Positions 18,281 to 28,500 of a DNA stretch of 64,000 nt are shown one piece after another. Source of the DNA: Saxibacter everestensis (GTDB lineage Bacteria; Actinomycetota; Actinomycetes; Actinomycetales; Brevibacteriaceae); NCBI RefSeq assembly GCF_025787225.1, contig NZ_CP090958.1, forward strand, positions 248,001 to 312,000, in the 5' to 3' direction. The position numbers and the translations under genes were made by a program. The notes below the pieces were generated by a model. The model had not been told where the DNA came from, did no database searches, and saw only the letters and a program-made list of their open reading frames with translations. The first letter of the stretch is position 1. Each line of letters starts with the position of its first letter.

Positions 18281-19297
18281 ATGGGAAACTCATTGGCTCA
18301 CCAGGTCCGCATCCTGTCCGCGCACGACGTCGAATCGCTTATCGATATGCGCGCGATCATCGATACCCAGCGGGCGGTGTTTGAGGATTACGCCCGCGGC
18401 AATGTGTTGCTCGCGCCACGCGGTCTGTTGAACGGACCGGAGGGAAGCGTCGCGTTCGCCTACGCTGCGCGGAACACCGTCAATGATGGCGCGGTGTGCA
18501 AGTTCGGCAGCGTGAACCCCGCGAACTCGACGCGCCAGCTGCCGGCGATCTCTGCCACGGTGCTGGTCCAGCACGCCGAGACCGGGTATCTGCGCGCCAT
18601 CCTCAATGGAGAACCAATCACCACGGCGCGCACGGCTGGGGCGAGCGCGGTGGCGGCATCCGCGCTCGCGACTCCCGGCAGGCACGAACTGGGCATAATC
18701 GGTTCCGGCGTGCAGGCGCATGCCCACCTGGAAGCGCTTGCGGCGCTGGACCTGGTCGCAAGCGTTAGGGTGTTCTCGCCGTCGGCGGAGCGGCGGGCCG
18801 CGTTCTGCAAGCAGGCGGCGCAGGCCTTCGATTTCGACGTCCTCGAAGGCGAGTCCGCGCAGGACGTTGTATCCACATCGAGCCTGGTCGTCACCGCGAC
18901 GACCAGCGCACAGCCTGTGTGTGAAGGCGCCTGGGTGCGGCCGGGAACCACTGTGATCAGCGTGGGATCCTTCGCGCCCGATCACCGTGAGGTCGACCAG
19001 GCACTGCTGGATTTGGCCGATCTTGTCGTCGTCGATGACGTCGAGACCGCAAGCCAGCAAGCTGGGCCGATAGCCGCCGCCATCGCTCACGCGCAGACAG
19101 GGGCATCCGGTGACGGCGTCCCGACGTTGTACGCGCTCGGCAACGTGCTCAATGGAACGGCGCCGGGACGCAGCAATGACGAGCAGATCATCTTCTATAA
19201 CAGCGTCGGGTTGGGCTTTCAGGACTCGGCGGCCGCGGAACGCATTGTCCAGGTCGCCGAGGAGCGGGGGATGGGCCAGCTCGTCGACCTCGGCTGA
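18281..19297 (+). CDS. Ornithine cyclodeaminase/mu-crystallin family protein
   Basis: 338 residues with an NAD(P)-binding core (HELGIIGSGVQAHAHLEAL, about residues 134-152) and the family's GSVNPANSTRQLP-like substrate loop. Relatives are ornithine cyclodeaminase, ketimine reductase (delta1-piperideine-2-carboxylate reductase), alanine dehydrogenase and EutC of hydroxyectoine use. Beside an ALDH7 enzyme and an amine oxidase, a ketimine reductase making L-pipecolate is the most coherent role, but EutC-like function cannot be excluded because an ectoine locus lies at 61.6 kb. The ATG at 18281 has GTGAGGA 8 bases upstream. 210 bases separate it from the permease, so it may have its own promoter. 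Confidence 0.82.
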   Translation: MGNSLAHQVRILSAHDVESLIDMRAIIDTQRAVFEDYARGNVLLAPRGLLNGPEGSVAFAYAARNTVNDGAVCKFGSVNPANSTRQLPAISATVLVQHAETGYLRAILNGEPITTARTAGASAVAASALATPGRHELGIIGSGVQAHAHLEALAALDLVASVRVFSPSAERRAAFCKQAAQAFDFDVLEGESAQDVVSTSSLVVTATTSAQPVCEGAWVRPGTTVISVGSFAPDHREVDQALLDLADLVVVDDVETASQQAGPIAAAIAHAQTGASGDGVPTLYALGNVLNGTAPGRSNDEQIIFYNSVGLGFQDSAAAERIVQVAEERGMGQLVDLG

Positions 19298-19627
19298 CGG
19301 CGGGTACTTGCACTTTTGCCTCAGCTGATGGCTGTCGGCTGTCAGCTGATGACGGTTGTCGATGGGCTCTCGGGCTCTCCGGCCGCAGTGACAACCTTGG
19401 CTGGTGACTGGGCACCTCGCGCTCGCCGACCGACAAATGCAGGAGCTGGCTACCTGAGAGCCCTCGTTTCCGCTCACATCGTGAGAGCTCAAGGGTTACT
19501 GGTGAGTCAGCCACAGCGAATGTCGGGGAGGCAGCCTGCGAGTTAGCGATTTGGCGTCGCTGACGCTCGGTGGTCGTAGAAAGTGGGCAGTCGGTTCGTC
19601 TTCGCTTTGGTCGGGGATGCGCTGCCT
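19298..19627. other. 330-base gap with a dispersed repeat, no gene seen
   Basis: No convincing gene between the reductase (+) and the membrane protein (-), which converge here. Near 19320-19355 the word CAGCTGATG recurs. From 19432 to 19512 lies a sequence closely related to 45052-45131: shared blocks are GACAAATGC, GGAGCTGG, ATCGTGAGA and GGGTTACTGGT. It is therefore one copy of a dispersed intergenic repeat (family C). Confidence 0.6.
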
Positions 19628-20194
19628 TTACCGGTTTCGGCGCGACCGTTTCCCGATTCTTTTGATCAGGAAGACGATGCCGCCGCCGGCGAAGAAGACA
19701 ACGCCGACGGCGGCCGCGGGTGCGGCGACCAGTGCGTAGCGAGAAACCGGGACGATCTGGCCGGAGCCAATCGCGTACAGCAGCACGCCGCACGCGGCTG
19801 CCAGACCAAAGCAGCAGGGCACCACGAACCACGCGGATGGTTCTGCGCTGGTGAGGAATGAGGTCCGTGCGCCTCCGGCCGTGCGGCGTCGAGAGTCGGC
19901 CGTGCGGCGTCCGGTGCCGCCCGCGGTGCCTGACCCTCGCGAGCTCCCAGCGATGCCTGACCCTCGCGAGCTGCCAGCGATGGCCGACCCAGGCGGGCCC
20001 GACGTCATCCGCCGTTGCGCAATCAGGTTCAGCACGGCAACTGCCAGCCCGACGCCGAAGAACAGCACCGCGGTGAGCCCGAGTAGCCAGCTGGCGGGGT
20101 CGACAATCATGATGACGGCACCGGTGACGACGAAAACGAGGCAGATGACGAGGAACAGGACGGGGTGATCTCCGTTGCGCTTCTTCGCGTTCAT
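19628..20194 (-). CDS. Hypothetical four-helix membrane protein with repeat-rich middle
   Basis: 188 residues, not recognised. Two membrane segments lie near residues 11-30 and 34-58 and two near residues 118-140 and 148-176. The middle (about residues 66-110) is a hydrophilic Gly/Ser/Ala/Arg region containing a duplicated GSxIAGSSR unit, encoded by a near-perfect 27-base tandem repeat around 19950-19980. The C-terminus is basic (KRIGKRSRRNR). It is next to, and on the same strand as, trhO, 50 bases downstream of it. The repeat suggests a tolerant linker that has expanded. Confidence 0.6.
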   Translation of the reverse strand: MNAKKRNGDHPVLFLVICLVFVVTGAVIMIVDPASWLLGLTAVLFFGVGLAVAVLNLIAQRRMTSGPPGSAIAGSSRGSGIAGSSRGSGTAGGTGRRTADSRRRTAGGARTSFLTSAEPSAWFVVPCCFGLAAACGVLLYAIGSGQIVPVSRYALVAAPAAAVGVVFFAGGGIVFLIKRIGKRSRRNR

Positions 20195-20245
20195 TGCGCT
20201 CTCACCCTCCGTCCACTCGTGCGAAAGAGCTACGACCAGCCGCGG

Positions 20246-21355
20246 TTATTGCCCAGTACCGCTGACTCCGGAAAGAGCAGAGATTTCTCGATTCGCGGCT
20301 GCGGAGCTGGCAGACGCCGGACTCACGGCTGTGACCAGCGGAGCCGCCGGACTCACGGCTGTGTCCAGCGGAGCCGCCGGACTCGCGGCGGCAGGCGTCA
20401 GGCCAGTCCGACTCGCGGCTGCCGACGCCAGCGGAGCTGCGCCAGATTCCATTGAATCGGCGTCAGATGAGGTGGCGGACGCACAGTCCGGGCAGATCAT
20501 TGTCGAGGCAAGGGCGGAACAGTCGGCGCAGAATAGGCGCAGCTTACGACACGATGGCTCCGCACAATTCTCGAACTTCGCCGTTGCCGCCTGACACTGG
20601 CAGCACTTGCCCAGCGGAACCGCGTTCTCAGTGAACTCAAGGTGCATGCGCTTGTCGAAAACGTACAGCGAGCCTTCCCAGAGTCCGTCATCGCCGTACT
20701 GCTCGCCGTAGCGCACGATGCCACCATCCAGCTGGTACACCTCTTCGAAGCCACGAGATTTCATCAGCGAGGAGAGCACTTCGCACCGGATACCGCCGGT
20801 GCAGTAGGTGACTACAGGTTTCTGTTTGAGGTGATCGTACTTACCGCTGTCGAGCTCGGCGACGAAGTCCCGCGTGGTCGCCACATCCGGAACGACGGCG
20901 TTCTTGAACCGGCCGATTTCCGCTTCGAACCGGTTGCGGCCGTCGAAGAAGACGACATCGTCTCCGCGCTCGTCCACCAAATCGTGCAGTTGCTCCGGTT
21001 TGAGGTGCTCGCCGCCGCCGACAACGCCCGACTCATCGACTTTGAATTCATTGGGTGCGCCGAAGGCGACCAGCTCATTGCGTACCTTGACGCTGAGCTT
21101 CGGGAAGTCGTTGCCCAGGCCGTCGGACCACTTGATATCTGCTCGTTTGAAGGCCGGGTAGCTCCGAGTGCCCTTGACGTACCGCTTCACATCGTCGATT
21201 TCGCCGCCGAGTGTCGCGTTGATGCCGTGTTCGGAAATCAGCACGCGGCCGGTGAGATTGTTACTCTCTGCCAGCGCCTTTTGCCACAGCCTGATCGCCT
21301 CGGGATCGGGCAGCGGTGTGAAGGCGTAGAACAGTACGATTTTGGGCACGGCCAT
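20246..21355 (-). CDS. trhO: tRNA uridine(34) hydroxylase TrhO (rhodanese-like)
   Basis: 369 residues. N-terminal UPF0176 domain ([20 protein letters not shown]), central rhodanese domain with the active-site loop YCTGGIRCE, then a cysteine-rich segment (GKCCQCQ, FCADC, ICPDC) as in YceA/TrhO. The family hydroxylates U34 of certain tRNAs. After the cysteine cluster come about 75 extra residues of Ala/Ser/Pro repeats ([20 protein letters not shown]), encoded by 30-base tandem units at about 20300-20400. This tail is not part of the normal enzyme and probably arose by repeat expansion. Confidence 0.9.
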   Translation of the reverse strand: MAVPKIVLFYAFTPLPDPEAIRLWQKALAESNNLTGRVLISEHGINATLGGEIDDVKRYVKGTRSYPAFKRADIKWSDGLGNDFPKLSVKVRNELVAFGAPNEFKVDESGVVGGGEHLKPEQLHDLVDERGDDVVFFDGRNRFEAEIGRFKNAVVPDVATTRDFVAELDSGKYDHLKQKPVVTYCTGGIRCEVLSSLMKSRGFEEVYQLDGGIVRYGEQYGDDGLWEGSLYVFDKRMHLEFTENAVPLGKCCQCQAATAKFENCAEPSCRKLRLFCADCSALASTMICPDCASATSSDADSMESGAAPLASAAASRTGLTPAAASPAAPLDTAVSPAAPLVTAVSPASASSAAANREISALSGVSGTGQ

Positions 21356-21417
21356 GCATCAAGGTTACGGGCGTTCAGGCTACGCGCGAAAATCGGCAAT
21401 GACGCGCTGGCTGTTGG

Positions 21418-21493
21418 CGTGGTGGCGGGCAGGCGGTGGTACGGCGGCCCACGCTAATGGTTCGCGTGGTGGCGGGCAGACGGGTACGGCGGC
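21418..21493. repeat. Spaced direct repeat between trhO and purQ
   Basis: A roughly 31-base unit beginning GCGTGGTGGCGGGCAG occurs at 21418-21449 and again at 21464-21493 with small differences. It lies between the trhO start and the purQ stop. No gene is seen there. Confidence 0.6.
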
Positions 21494-21533
21494 GCGCAGC
21501 CCGCTTCGGCCAAACCACACACTGCTATCGGCA

Positions 21534-22241
21534 TTAAACTCCGACGAGTGCTTGCAGCGCCGAGGTGAAGATCCGTTGGCCGTCGATTCCGGTCCGGGTG
21601 CCGCCAGCAGTGTCTGGTCCGTAGCCCATTTCCACCGCGTGCTCCGGGTGCGGCATCAGGCCGACGACATTTCCGGCTTCGTTGGCGATGCCAGCGATGT
21701 CGCGTCGCGAGCCGTTGGGGTTGCCATCCAGGTAGCGGAACACGACGCGCTGTTCGGCTTCGAGTCGGTCCAGCGTCGCCTCGTCGGCAATGTAGCCGCC
21801 TTCGCCGTTCTTCAACGGGATGATGATTTCCTCGCCCTGGCTGAACTGGCGGGTCCACGCGGTTTCGGCATTCTCGATCCGAAGCTTCTGATCCCGGCAG
21901 ATGAACTGCTGGTGGTCATTGCGCACGAGCGCGCCAGGCAGCAGATGGGCCTCGCAGAGCACCTGGAAGCCGTTGCAGATGCCGAGCACCGGAAGCCCAC
22001 CCTTGGCCGCGTCGACGACTGCGTCCATGATCGTGGTGAAACGTGCGATTGCGCCGCAACGCAGGTAGTCGCCGTACGAGAAGCCACCGGGCAGGATAAC
22101 CGCGTCGACATTCTGCAGGTCGTCGTCGGCGTGCCAGAGCCGAACCGGGGTCGCGTCTGAAAGCCGGACGGCGCGCTGTGCGTCGACATCGTCAAGCGAG
22201 CCCGGAAAGGTGACGACTCCGACCCGGGGGGCGTCAGACAT
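21534..22241 (-). CDS. purQ: Phosphoribosylformylglycinamidine synthase, glutaminase subunit
   Basis: 235 residues, class I glutamine amidotransferase that supplies ammonia to PurL. The nucleophile loop is visible ([12 protein letters not shown], Cys near residue 90), and a C-terminal PHPEHAVE motif supplies the His/Glu of the triad. Its ATG overlaps the end of purS by 8 bases, so the two are translationally coupled. purL lies about 10 kb downstream on the same strand, separated by unrelated genes. Confidence 0.96.
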   Translation of the reverse strand: MSDAPRVGVVTFPGSLDDVDAQRAVRLSDATPVRLWHADDDLQNVDAVILPGGFSYGDYLRCGAIARFTTIMDAVVDAAKGGLPVLGICNGFQVLCEAHLLPGALVRNDHQQFICRDQKLRIENAETAWTRQFSQGEEIIIPLKNGEGGYIADEATLDRLEAEQRVVFRYLDGNPNGSRRDIAGIANEAGNVVGLMPHPEHAVEMGYGPDTAGGTRTGIDGQRIFTSALQALVGV

Positions 22242-22503
22242 TAGTGGCCTCTTCGACGGTGGCGTTGCGAACGCTGACCACGTCCTCGATCACCGGGTTC
22301 GAGAGCAGCTTGATGGCGGCGTCTCGCACTTCGGCAATCACTGCTTCGGTGACATCGCCATCGACTTCGAGCTCGAACCGCTTGCCCTGTCGAACGTTGA
22401 TGAAGTTCTTGAAGCCAAGACGAGGCAGTGCGCCGGCGATTGCCTTGCCCTGCGGATCGAGGATTTCAGGCTTCGGCATGACGTCGACGACGACACGTCC
22501 CAT
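22234..22503 (-). CDS. purS: Phosphoribosylformylglycinamidine synthase subunit PurS
   Basis: 89 residues, the small PurS subunit that bridges PurL and PurQ. Typical features are [21 protein letters not shown] near the start and [13 protein letters not shown] in the middle. Overlaps purQ by 8 bases. The gap upstream (22504-22769) holds its promoter region and the end of the accessory methyltransferase block. Confidence 0.95.
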   Translation of the reverse strand: MGRVVVDVMPKPEILDPQGKAIAGALPRLGFKNFINVRQGKRFELEVDGDVTEAVIAEVRDAAIKLLSNPVIEDVVSVRNATVEEATNV

Positions 22504-22678
22504 ATGAGGCGCTCCCTGATGAGTGAGTAAACGTGGTGTTGGAAACTGCGTGGCGGAGTCCGCCCTACCCTAAGCCTATCGAATCCCGAAGGTGAGCAGC
22601 GACGGCCGTGTTGAGCCGCACCGCTGTCCAACGAGCGGCATGCCTGACTGCCTGTGTCCCTTCCAAACTGAAACGGGC

Positions 22679-22810
22679 TCACCAGAACTGCTGTTCGTCC
22701 TCTTCCTCCTGGGCGGAGCGCAGCCGATTGAGCAGGAGAGTCTGCGACGCGGTGGACCCGGCGGGATCTTCACCCCCGTCGACGACGCTGTCCTTTTGCG
22801 ATAGCCGTTG
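22679..22810 (-). other. Coding-like +1 frame after the methyltransferase
   Basis: In the +1 frame relative to the methyltransferase, an open stretch crosses its stop codon and ends at a TGA at 22679. It reads as an acidic tail (…LLLNRLRSAQEEEDEQQFW). It has no ATG, GTG or TTG start of its own. It would be reached only by a +1 shift, perhaps at the CAAAAGG run near 22795, or if a base had been gained there. It may equally be chance. Confidence 0.25.
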
Positions 22811-25547
22811 TCAGCGGACTGGTCAGCTCCTCATATCGGGTGAAGAGGACTTCCTGACGATCTAGCTCTGTGGAGAGTCTCCGGTCTCCGGCGAATGCCT
22901 GGTCCACTAGCTGATCAAGCGCGTCGTGCGCCTCTATGAGCTCAGGAGCCATCGCGTCCGGCCGGTAGTGCTCCGCAAGCGACTTTTCGGGCTGCATTTC
23001 CCGGGCATTGATCACGCCGAGGCCCGCGTCGATGATCTTCTCGCGAAGGGCAGCGTCAACTGCGGGCATCGGGAAGTTGTTCCACACGATTGTGTTGGAG
23101 AACCGTAGATCAGACTTGATCCGACCGCCGATCATTCGTTGCCAGGTGATGAACATTGTCGAGGAGATGATCGCGAATAGGTAGCCGTCGGGGTCTTCAG
23201 CCGTGAAATTGGCGTCCCCACAGATCACCGATTCGGCAAACCTGCTGGCGGTGAAGTACAAACGGTTTTCCGAGACATGCCGAGGGATCGCGAGGTAAGC
23301 GACGCGTGGCTGTCGATCATACTGGAAACGGTGAGACCATTTTGCTGCCTTGTTCGTGGCCACATCTGAACTTGCCTCCCGCATTGCTTGCACGCGAAGT
23401 ACTCGTTCCCGCACTTTGAACTGATCTAGAACGGTTTCCGGGGCGTCTGGGAGCCAAAGACACCACCTCTCCGACCCTTCGATGAGTTCAGTGGCCCCAA
23501 CGTATGGCCTGACATACGGTGCAACTGTCGCATCCGAACTCAAATCCCGAGCCTCGTTGCGCCCAAACAGCAAGTTGCCGCCGTCGGTCGGCTTACTTCC
23601 GTAGACAACAGTAGGCAGCCCGGGAAGGGGCTTCATTCGTTTCCCCACGAGCTGGTTCGAGCCGTCGAGCAAGTAGGCGTTGATATTGGTGACGAGCTCT
23701 TCCCGAGGTGGGAGCCCAGGCGAGTCATAGTTAAACAGCCGCCGTTTGCCACCAGTGTCCCGTGAAAAGCCCACGATCACGCAGTGCACAGCTGCCTTGC
23801 CTGAGGCCTCCGAGGTCCAGGCAAAGGTCCGATGTGCAAACTTGATACGCCAGCCATCGCGAAAAATCGGCCGGAAGAGCGCCGGTACTGCTTGTCCCTG
23901 CGTGATCGAGTTGGTTGTCACGAAGGCCCACCGTGCGTCCGTGTCCCTTAAGAGGTCTAACGTCTTCGCGTGCCACGAGGTCACGTAGTCCAGGTAACCG
24001 TCGTAGTCGGCTCCCCACGCCTGCCTGGCGTCGGCGGCCTGCTCGTCCGTCTTGGTGTACTGGCCGATGAACGGCGGGTTGCCCGCGATCACTAGGCCGT
24101 CGGACGCCGGAACGATGCGACTCCAATCCAACCTGGTTGCATTTCCTACCACAATGGTTGCTTGCTGCTGGATCGGTAACCGGTCTGGAGCCCAGCCGAG
24201 CCGCTCGGTGAGCTTGAGATCGCACTGCCGGTCGATCAGGAACATGGCGGTCTCGGCGATACGAGCAGGCCATTCGTCGATTTCGATGCCGTAGAAGTGG
24301 TCGAGAGTAACTTTGAGGCCGACATTTGCCAACAGCATTGGGCTGTCCCGGGTGATCTCCTGCAGACGCTCCATGATTGCCAGTTCGATATCACGAAGTT
24401 CTCGGTAGGCCACGATGATGAAGTTGCCGCAGCCGCAGGCAGGATCCATAAAACGAATCTCGCCTAGCTTGTCTCGCAGTTTGCGAAGCCGGTCTGCCTC
24501 GTGCTTGCCGAGGGTCTTGATGTGTTCGAACTCTGCCCGCAACTCGTCCAGGAAGAGCGGGTTCAGAGTCTTGAGGATATTTTCTTCGGATGTGTAGTGC
24601 TCGCCTAGCTCGCGCCGGGTCTTGGCATCACGGACAGACTGAAACATCGATCCGAAGACGGCGGGGCTGATGGTGCTCCAGTCCCCCGCGCATGCTTCGA
24701 GGATGACGGTTCGAAACTCAGCGTTGATGGCCGGCAGGGAGATTCGCTCGCGAAAGATGCCGCCATTAACGTAGCGGAAGCCGTTGAACGCCGACTGCTT
24801 CGCCTCACGCTCGTCCGGCGGTGTATCGAGATAGACAAATAGATCGGACAAGTGTTCGCCGAGGTCAGAACCATCGGGCGCTGTGTACTCGTCAACGAAG
24901 TCGCGGAACGTATCCCGCTCCCACATCCCGGTGTCGTCACCAAACATTAGGAACAAGATCCGGGCGAGGGTCACCGAGATCTGGTGATCACGGATCTTAA
25001 GGTCAAAACTCTTCGGATAGGCCTTCTCAATGGCGGCATACATGCGTGCCATCAGTTTCGAGGCATGCCGGGTTTCGTTTTGGGCTTCGACATCGAACGC
25101 AGTCCGAACTTTCGTCAGAACGGAGTTAGCGTCAAGCGTTACATCGGTCGGCAGCGCGATTGCGTCGAGTCGCGCGGCGAACTTCGGGTTCGTCGTGCCA
25201 CGACGATGGCGGTGACTGGTCAGCCGTGTGGCCGTTGAGTTGTTCCTGGTGTGGCGAGCTGGCCAGCGCCATACCTGGTCGTCGCCGTTGTGGAAAATGA
25301 CCAGCCGGTCGGTGGAGGTCTTGGAAATCAGCCGATCCAGTGCCGCTTCGATCTTCGAGCCGGGCTTGTCGTCACATACCCACACCCGGAGGCCCTTGTA
25401 GGAGGAGACATTGGTGGCGATGAAGGTGCTCCCGTCATCGTCGGTGTACGTGATCGGAGGATGATCGGGTGCACTCCAGTTCAAGTCATGCAGGAAGAGC
25501 TGCTGGTATAGGTGCTGCTCGACGAGGGACATTTGACTGTCAGTCAT
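22770..25547 (-). CDS. MmeI-like class I DNA methyltransferase (adenine-N6 type)
   Basis: 925 residues. An N-terminal ~150-residue region (DRLVIFHNGDDQVWRWP) and a helical region precede the methyltransferase core: SAM-binding motif I DPACGCGNF near residue 400 (usual form DPACGSGNF) and catalytic motif IV GNPPFIG near residue 520. A long C-terminal target-recognition-like region follows. Size and layout match MmeI/type IIG-like enzymes. I see no certain PD-(D/E)xK nuclease motif at the N-terminus. Its ATG overlaps the stop of the PLD-SNF2 helicase gene (ATGA), so the two are one operon. It probably methylates host DNA to mark self while the helicase protein acts on unmarked DNA (inference). 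The region looks less GC-rich than its neighbours. Confidence 0.88.
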   Translation of the reverse strand: MTDSQMSLVEQHLYQQLFLHDLNWSAPDHPPITYTDDDGSTFIATNVSSYKGLRVWVCDDKPGSKIEAALDRLISKTSTDRLVIFHNGDDQVWRWPARHTRNNSTATRLTSHRHRRGTTNPKFAARLDAIALPTDVTLDANSVLTKVRTAFDVEAQNETRHASKLMARMYAAIEKAYPKSFDLKIRDHQISVTLARILFLMFGDDTGMWERDTFRDFVDEYTAPDGSDLGEHLSDLFVYLDTPPDEREAKQSAFNGFRYVNGGIFRERISLPAINAEFRTVILEACAGDWSTISPAVFGSMFQSVRDAKTRRELGEHYTSEENILKTLNPLFLDELRAEFEHIKTLGKHEADRLRKLRDKLGEIRFMDPACGCGNFIIVAYRELRDIELAIMERLQEITRDSPMLLANVGLKVTLDHFYGIEIDEWPARIAETAMFLIDRQCDLKLTERLGWAPDRLPIQQQATIVVGNATRLDWSRIVPASDGLVIAGNPPFIGQYTKTDEQAADARQAWGADYDGYLDYVTSWHAKTLDLLRDTDARWAFVTTNSITQGQAVPALFRPIFRDGWRIKFAHRTFAWTSEASGKAAVHCVIVGFSRDTGGKRRLFNYDSPGLPPREELVTNINAYLLDGSNQLVGKRMKPLPGLPTVVYGSKPTDGGNLLFGRNEARDLSSDATVAPYVRPYVGATELIEGSERWCLWLPDAPETVLDQFKVRERVLRVQAMREASSDVATNKAAKWSHRFQYDRQPRVAYLAIPRHVSENRLYFTASRFAESVICGDANFTAEDPDGYLFAIISSTMFITWQRMIGGRIKSDLRFSNTIVWNNFPMPAVDAALREKIIDAGLGVINAREMQPEKSLAEHYRPDAMAPELIEAHDALDQLVDQAFAGDRRLSTELDRQEVLFTRYEELTSPLTTAIAKGQRRRRG

Positions 25548-28500
25548 GCGTCACGGACTCCAATCGAGCAAACGATCTTGATGTTGTCGGATTCTGAAAA
25601 TTTGATGACAAGCCGGTCTTCCTCGTGAAGCTGGTTAAGTAAGACGGCAAGATCATCGGGGCTGTAGCGGTTGCGTCGGGCCTGGCTCAAACGCATTGTG
25701 GCGTGCTCAGTAAGCGGGCGCTCATGCAGAGCGTTGATGGCGTCCGGTGCCTTGTCCGAGAAAAGCGTGTCGCCGCCTAGCCGCTCCCACGCCCACTTGC
25801 GTACGCCCTTAAGGTTGCCGTCGGCGAGAGCCTCGACCGTCAGGGGACCGTGAATCAGTGAACGTTGTCGTTCGAAGTGATCATGTCGCTGCTCGGCGGT
25901 TGGAGTGTCGACCTGTGCTTCGAAGACGCGCATGGCTTCGAGTGGGGTGAGCAACTTTTCCTTGGCGATTCCATCGGCGTCGTCGGCGGCCGCCGAGGTG
26001 GCGAAGGCGTCGACCCCCGAGTCGGTAGAGACGTAGCAAGTGACGCCACCATGGCTTTCGGCAACATATGGCTCGCGGCTGCTGTGGATCATGTCCTGCA
26101 TCCCGAGCACGCGATTGACGATCTGCGGGTATTTCGTTTGCGCGTTGGACCAGACGAGCCAAGCTTCGCTGACCGCGTCGGCCTCGCCGTCGGCGTCTTC
26201 GGCGTCGTCGCCGACCCTGCCCTTGTAGAAGTCGTCGAGAATCTTGACCTCTTGATCACCGCCAAAGAACTGCTCGTCAGAGCCGAACGCTTCAGCCGAG
26301 GTGCCCAGACGGGCTCGGATTCGCTGGCGGAGGTTGATCTGCTCTTCGACCTTGTCATGGCTGATCAAGTAGACAAAGACAGTGTCAGACTTTTGGCCGA
26401 TTCTGTCGACGCGCCCGGCGCGTTGAATGATACGGATGATTGCCCACGGTAGGTCGTAGTTAACGACGATGTGTGCGTCCTGCAGGTTCTGGCCTTCCGA
26501 GAGCACATCCGTTGCGATGAGCACGTTGATCGGATCGGCCACGTGGATCTCGGGTTCGTTTTGCCCAGGGATCGTGTTCGAGTGAGGAGAAAACCGCCGG
26601 GCGACCTCGGCGGGGTTTTCGGTGTTGCCGGAGACCAGGCCGACACCTGCGATGCCAGCATCTTGGAGGGCTTGGGCGACGTACTCGGCGGTGTCGACGT
26701 ACTCGGTGAAGACAATTACCTTTTCGCCGGGATGTTCATTTCGTAGCAGGTCGACAAGAGCATTGACCTTCGAGTCGCGAGTCGGGTCCCAGCTCCCAAA
26801 CCGCTCAAGTAAAGCTGTCAGCTGTTCGTTGTCTTTCTGCAGGTCTTTGCGGAGGGCAGTCTTAAATACGGTTGAGTTGATCCATTTCGTCTTGCCAGGC
26901 AGCGTCTTCTGTAGCTCGGCATAGCGGCTCGCCAGTGAACCATGGGTTGTGGCACCGTCTTCGACGTCCTCGTCGTTGATGTTGATCTGCTTATCGCTGA
27001 AGCTCCCTAGAGGGATCGGGAGCCTATTGGCGATGGCATGGAGGAATAGCTCGTTACGGGCGCGCTGGCGTTGCAGGGACAGGATGAACGAGTGACCCGA
27101 CGACGACAGACGCTTGAATAGGCCGGTTCGAACGAATCCGCTGACGTTCCCACGACCCGAGCGAATGTCGTCGATGATCTTGCTGTCCGCATTGGTATGG
27201 GCAGCGCGGGGGTCGTCGTAGTCTGCGAGGCGGTACCTCGGCAAGATCAATGCATGCACCGCGTTGAGGGTGGTGTCGTCTTCCATCAGGCGTGCCGGAT
27301 CGTCGTCCGCAAAGTCGTGGCTGAGCGGGCGGGCGATCCGGGTCGGGAAAAAGAATTTCTGCCCGTTGGCAAATTGCAGGAACTGTCGCTCATCAGTCGT
27401 CCCGTCAGGCAGCGTGACTTGCTCTGTCCTGGCTGTGCGTTTGACGAAGCTGCGGGTGCGCCGGACCAGATGATCGCTCATCAGGCGTCGCCAGTCCTCG
27501 GTATGTTCGGATCGTCGGAACGCTGCGAGGGTGTTGATCTTGCCGTCGACCTTGTCGCGCAAGCCGGGGTCGCTGGTCAGCGCGGCGATCGGAACGATGC
27601 CGAGGTCCTCGTCCTCGTCGATGTATAGCGCAATCTGGTTGGCCACATCCAGGAAAGCGAGGTTGTACGGGGTAGCGGTCAGCAGCAGAACCTTCGAGCT
27701 GTTACGGCGGATGTATTCGTGAATGGCTTGGTAAGCAACGGTCCCGTTATTGCGAAGATTGTGGGACTCATCGCAAATCACCAGGTTGAATCGCTTGAGT
27801 TCCGGCAGCACCTTGTCGGCCATCGAGTACGGAACAACGCGGCCGTTGATGTCGTATTCATCGAGGTGCTTCGTCCACATCTGCTCAAGGTTCTTCGGAC
27901 ACAACACCAGCGTGGAGTAGTCCTCGGCGGCTTGGAGCATCAGGGCGGTGGCGATGGCCGTCAGCGTCTTGCCGAGGCCGACGACATCGCCGAGCATCGT
28001 GCCGCCTCGCCGAACGATGCGCCTGGCGAGAGTGCGCACGGCGCTTTCCTGATAGTCGAGCAGCAGGGTGTGCATGGAGGCCGGCAGTACATAGCCCAAG
28101 CCATCGCGTGCGTCCTGCGACAGCGCGTGACAGACCTTTAGGTAAACCTCGAACGGCGTCGGCTGCTCGCCGGACGCCCAGGATTCGGCAATCAGCTCGA
28201 TTATCTCGGCAGTGATCGTCAGGGAGAAACGATCGGTCCAGCGGGCCTCGAACCAATCGGCAACCTTCGCGTTTGCGTCGGAATCCTGCACGTCAATGTT
28301 GAGCTCGAGGTTGGACGTCATTCCAGCCCGTGTGAGGTTGGATGAGCCCACGTACGCCCACCGTGACCCGTGCTTCTTGTCGGGGGCGTGGAATAGGTAG
28401 GTCTTGCCATGCAGCGGCTTCTCCGTGAACACCTTCATCTGCACGCTGCCGTCTTCGAGCTGGCGTTTGAGCGTTTGCAGTGTGGCTTGTCCATCGGCTG

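Noticed and set aside
18281-19297. Naming this gene eutC because of the ectoine locus at 61.6 kb
   Set aside because: Its immediate neighbours (ALDH7, amine oxidase, permease, LysR) fit lysine/pipecolate metabolism better, and no eutB is adjacent; kept only as an alternative.
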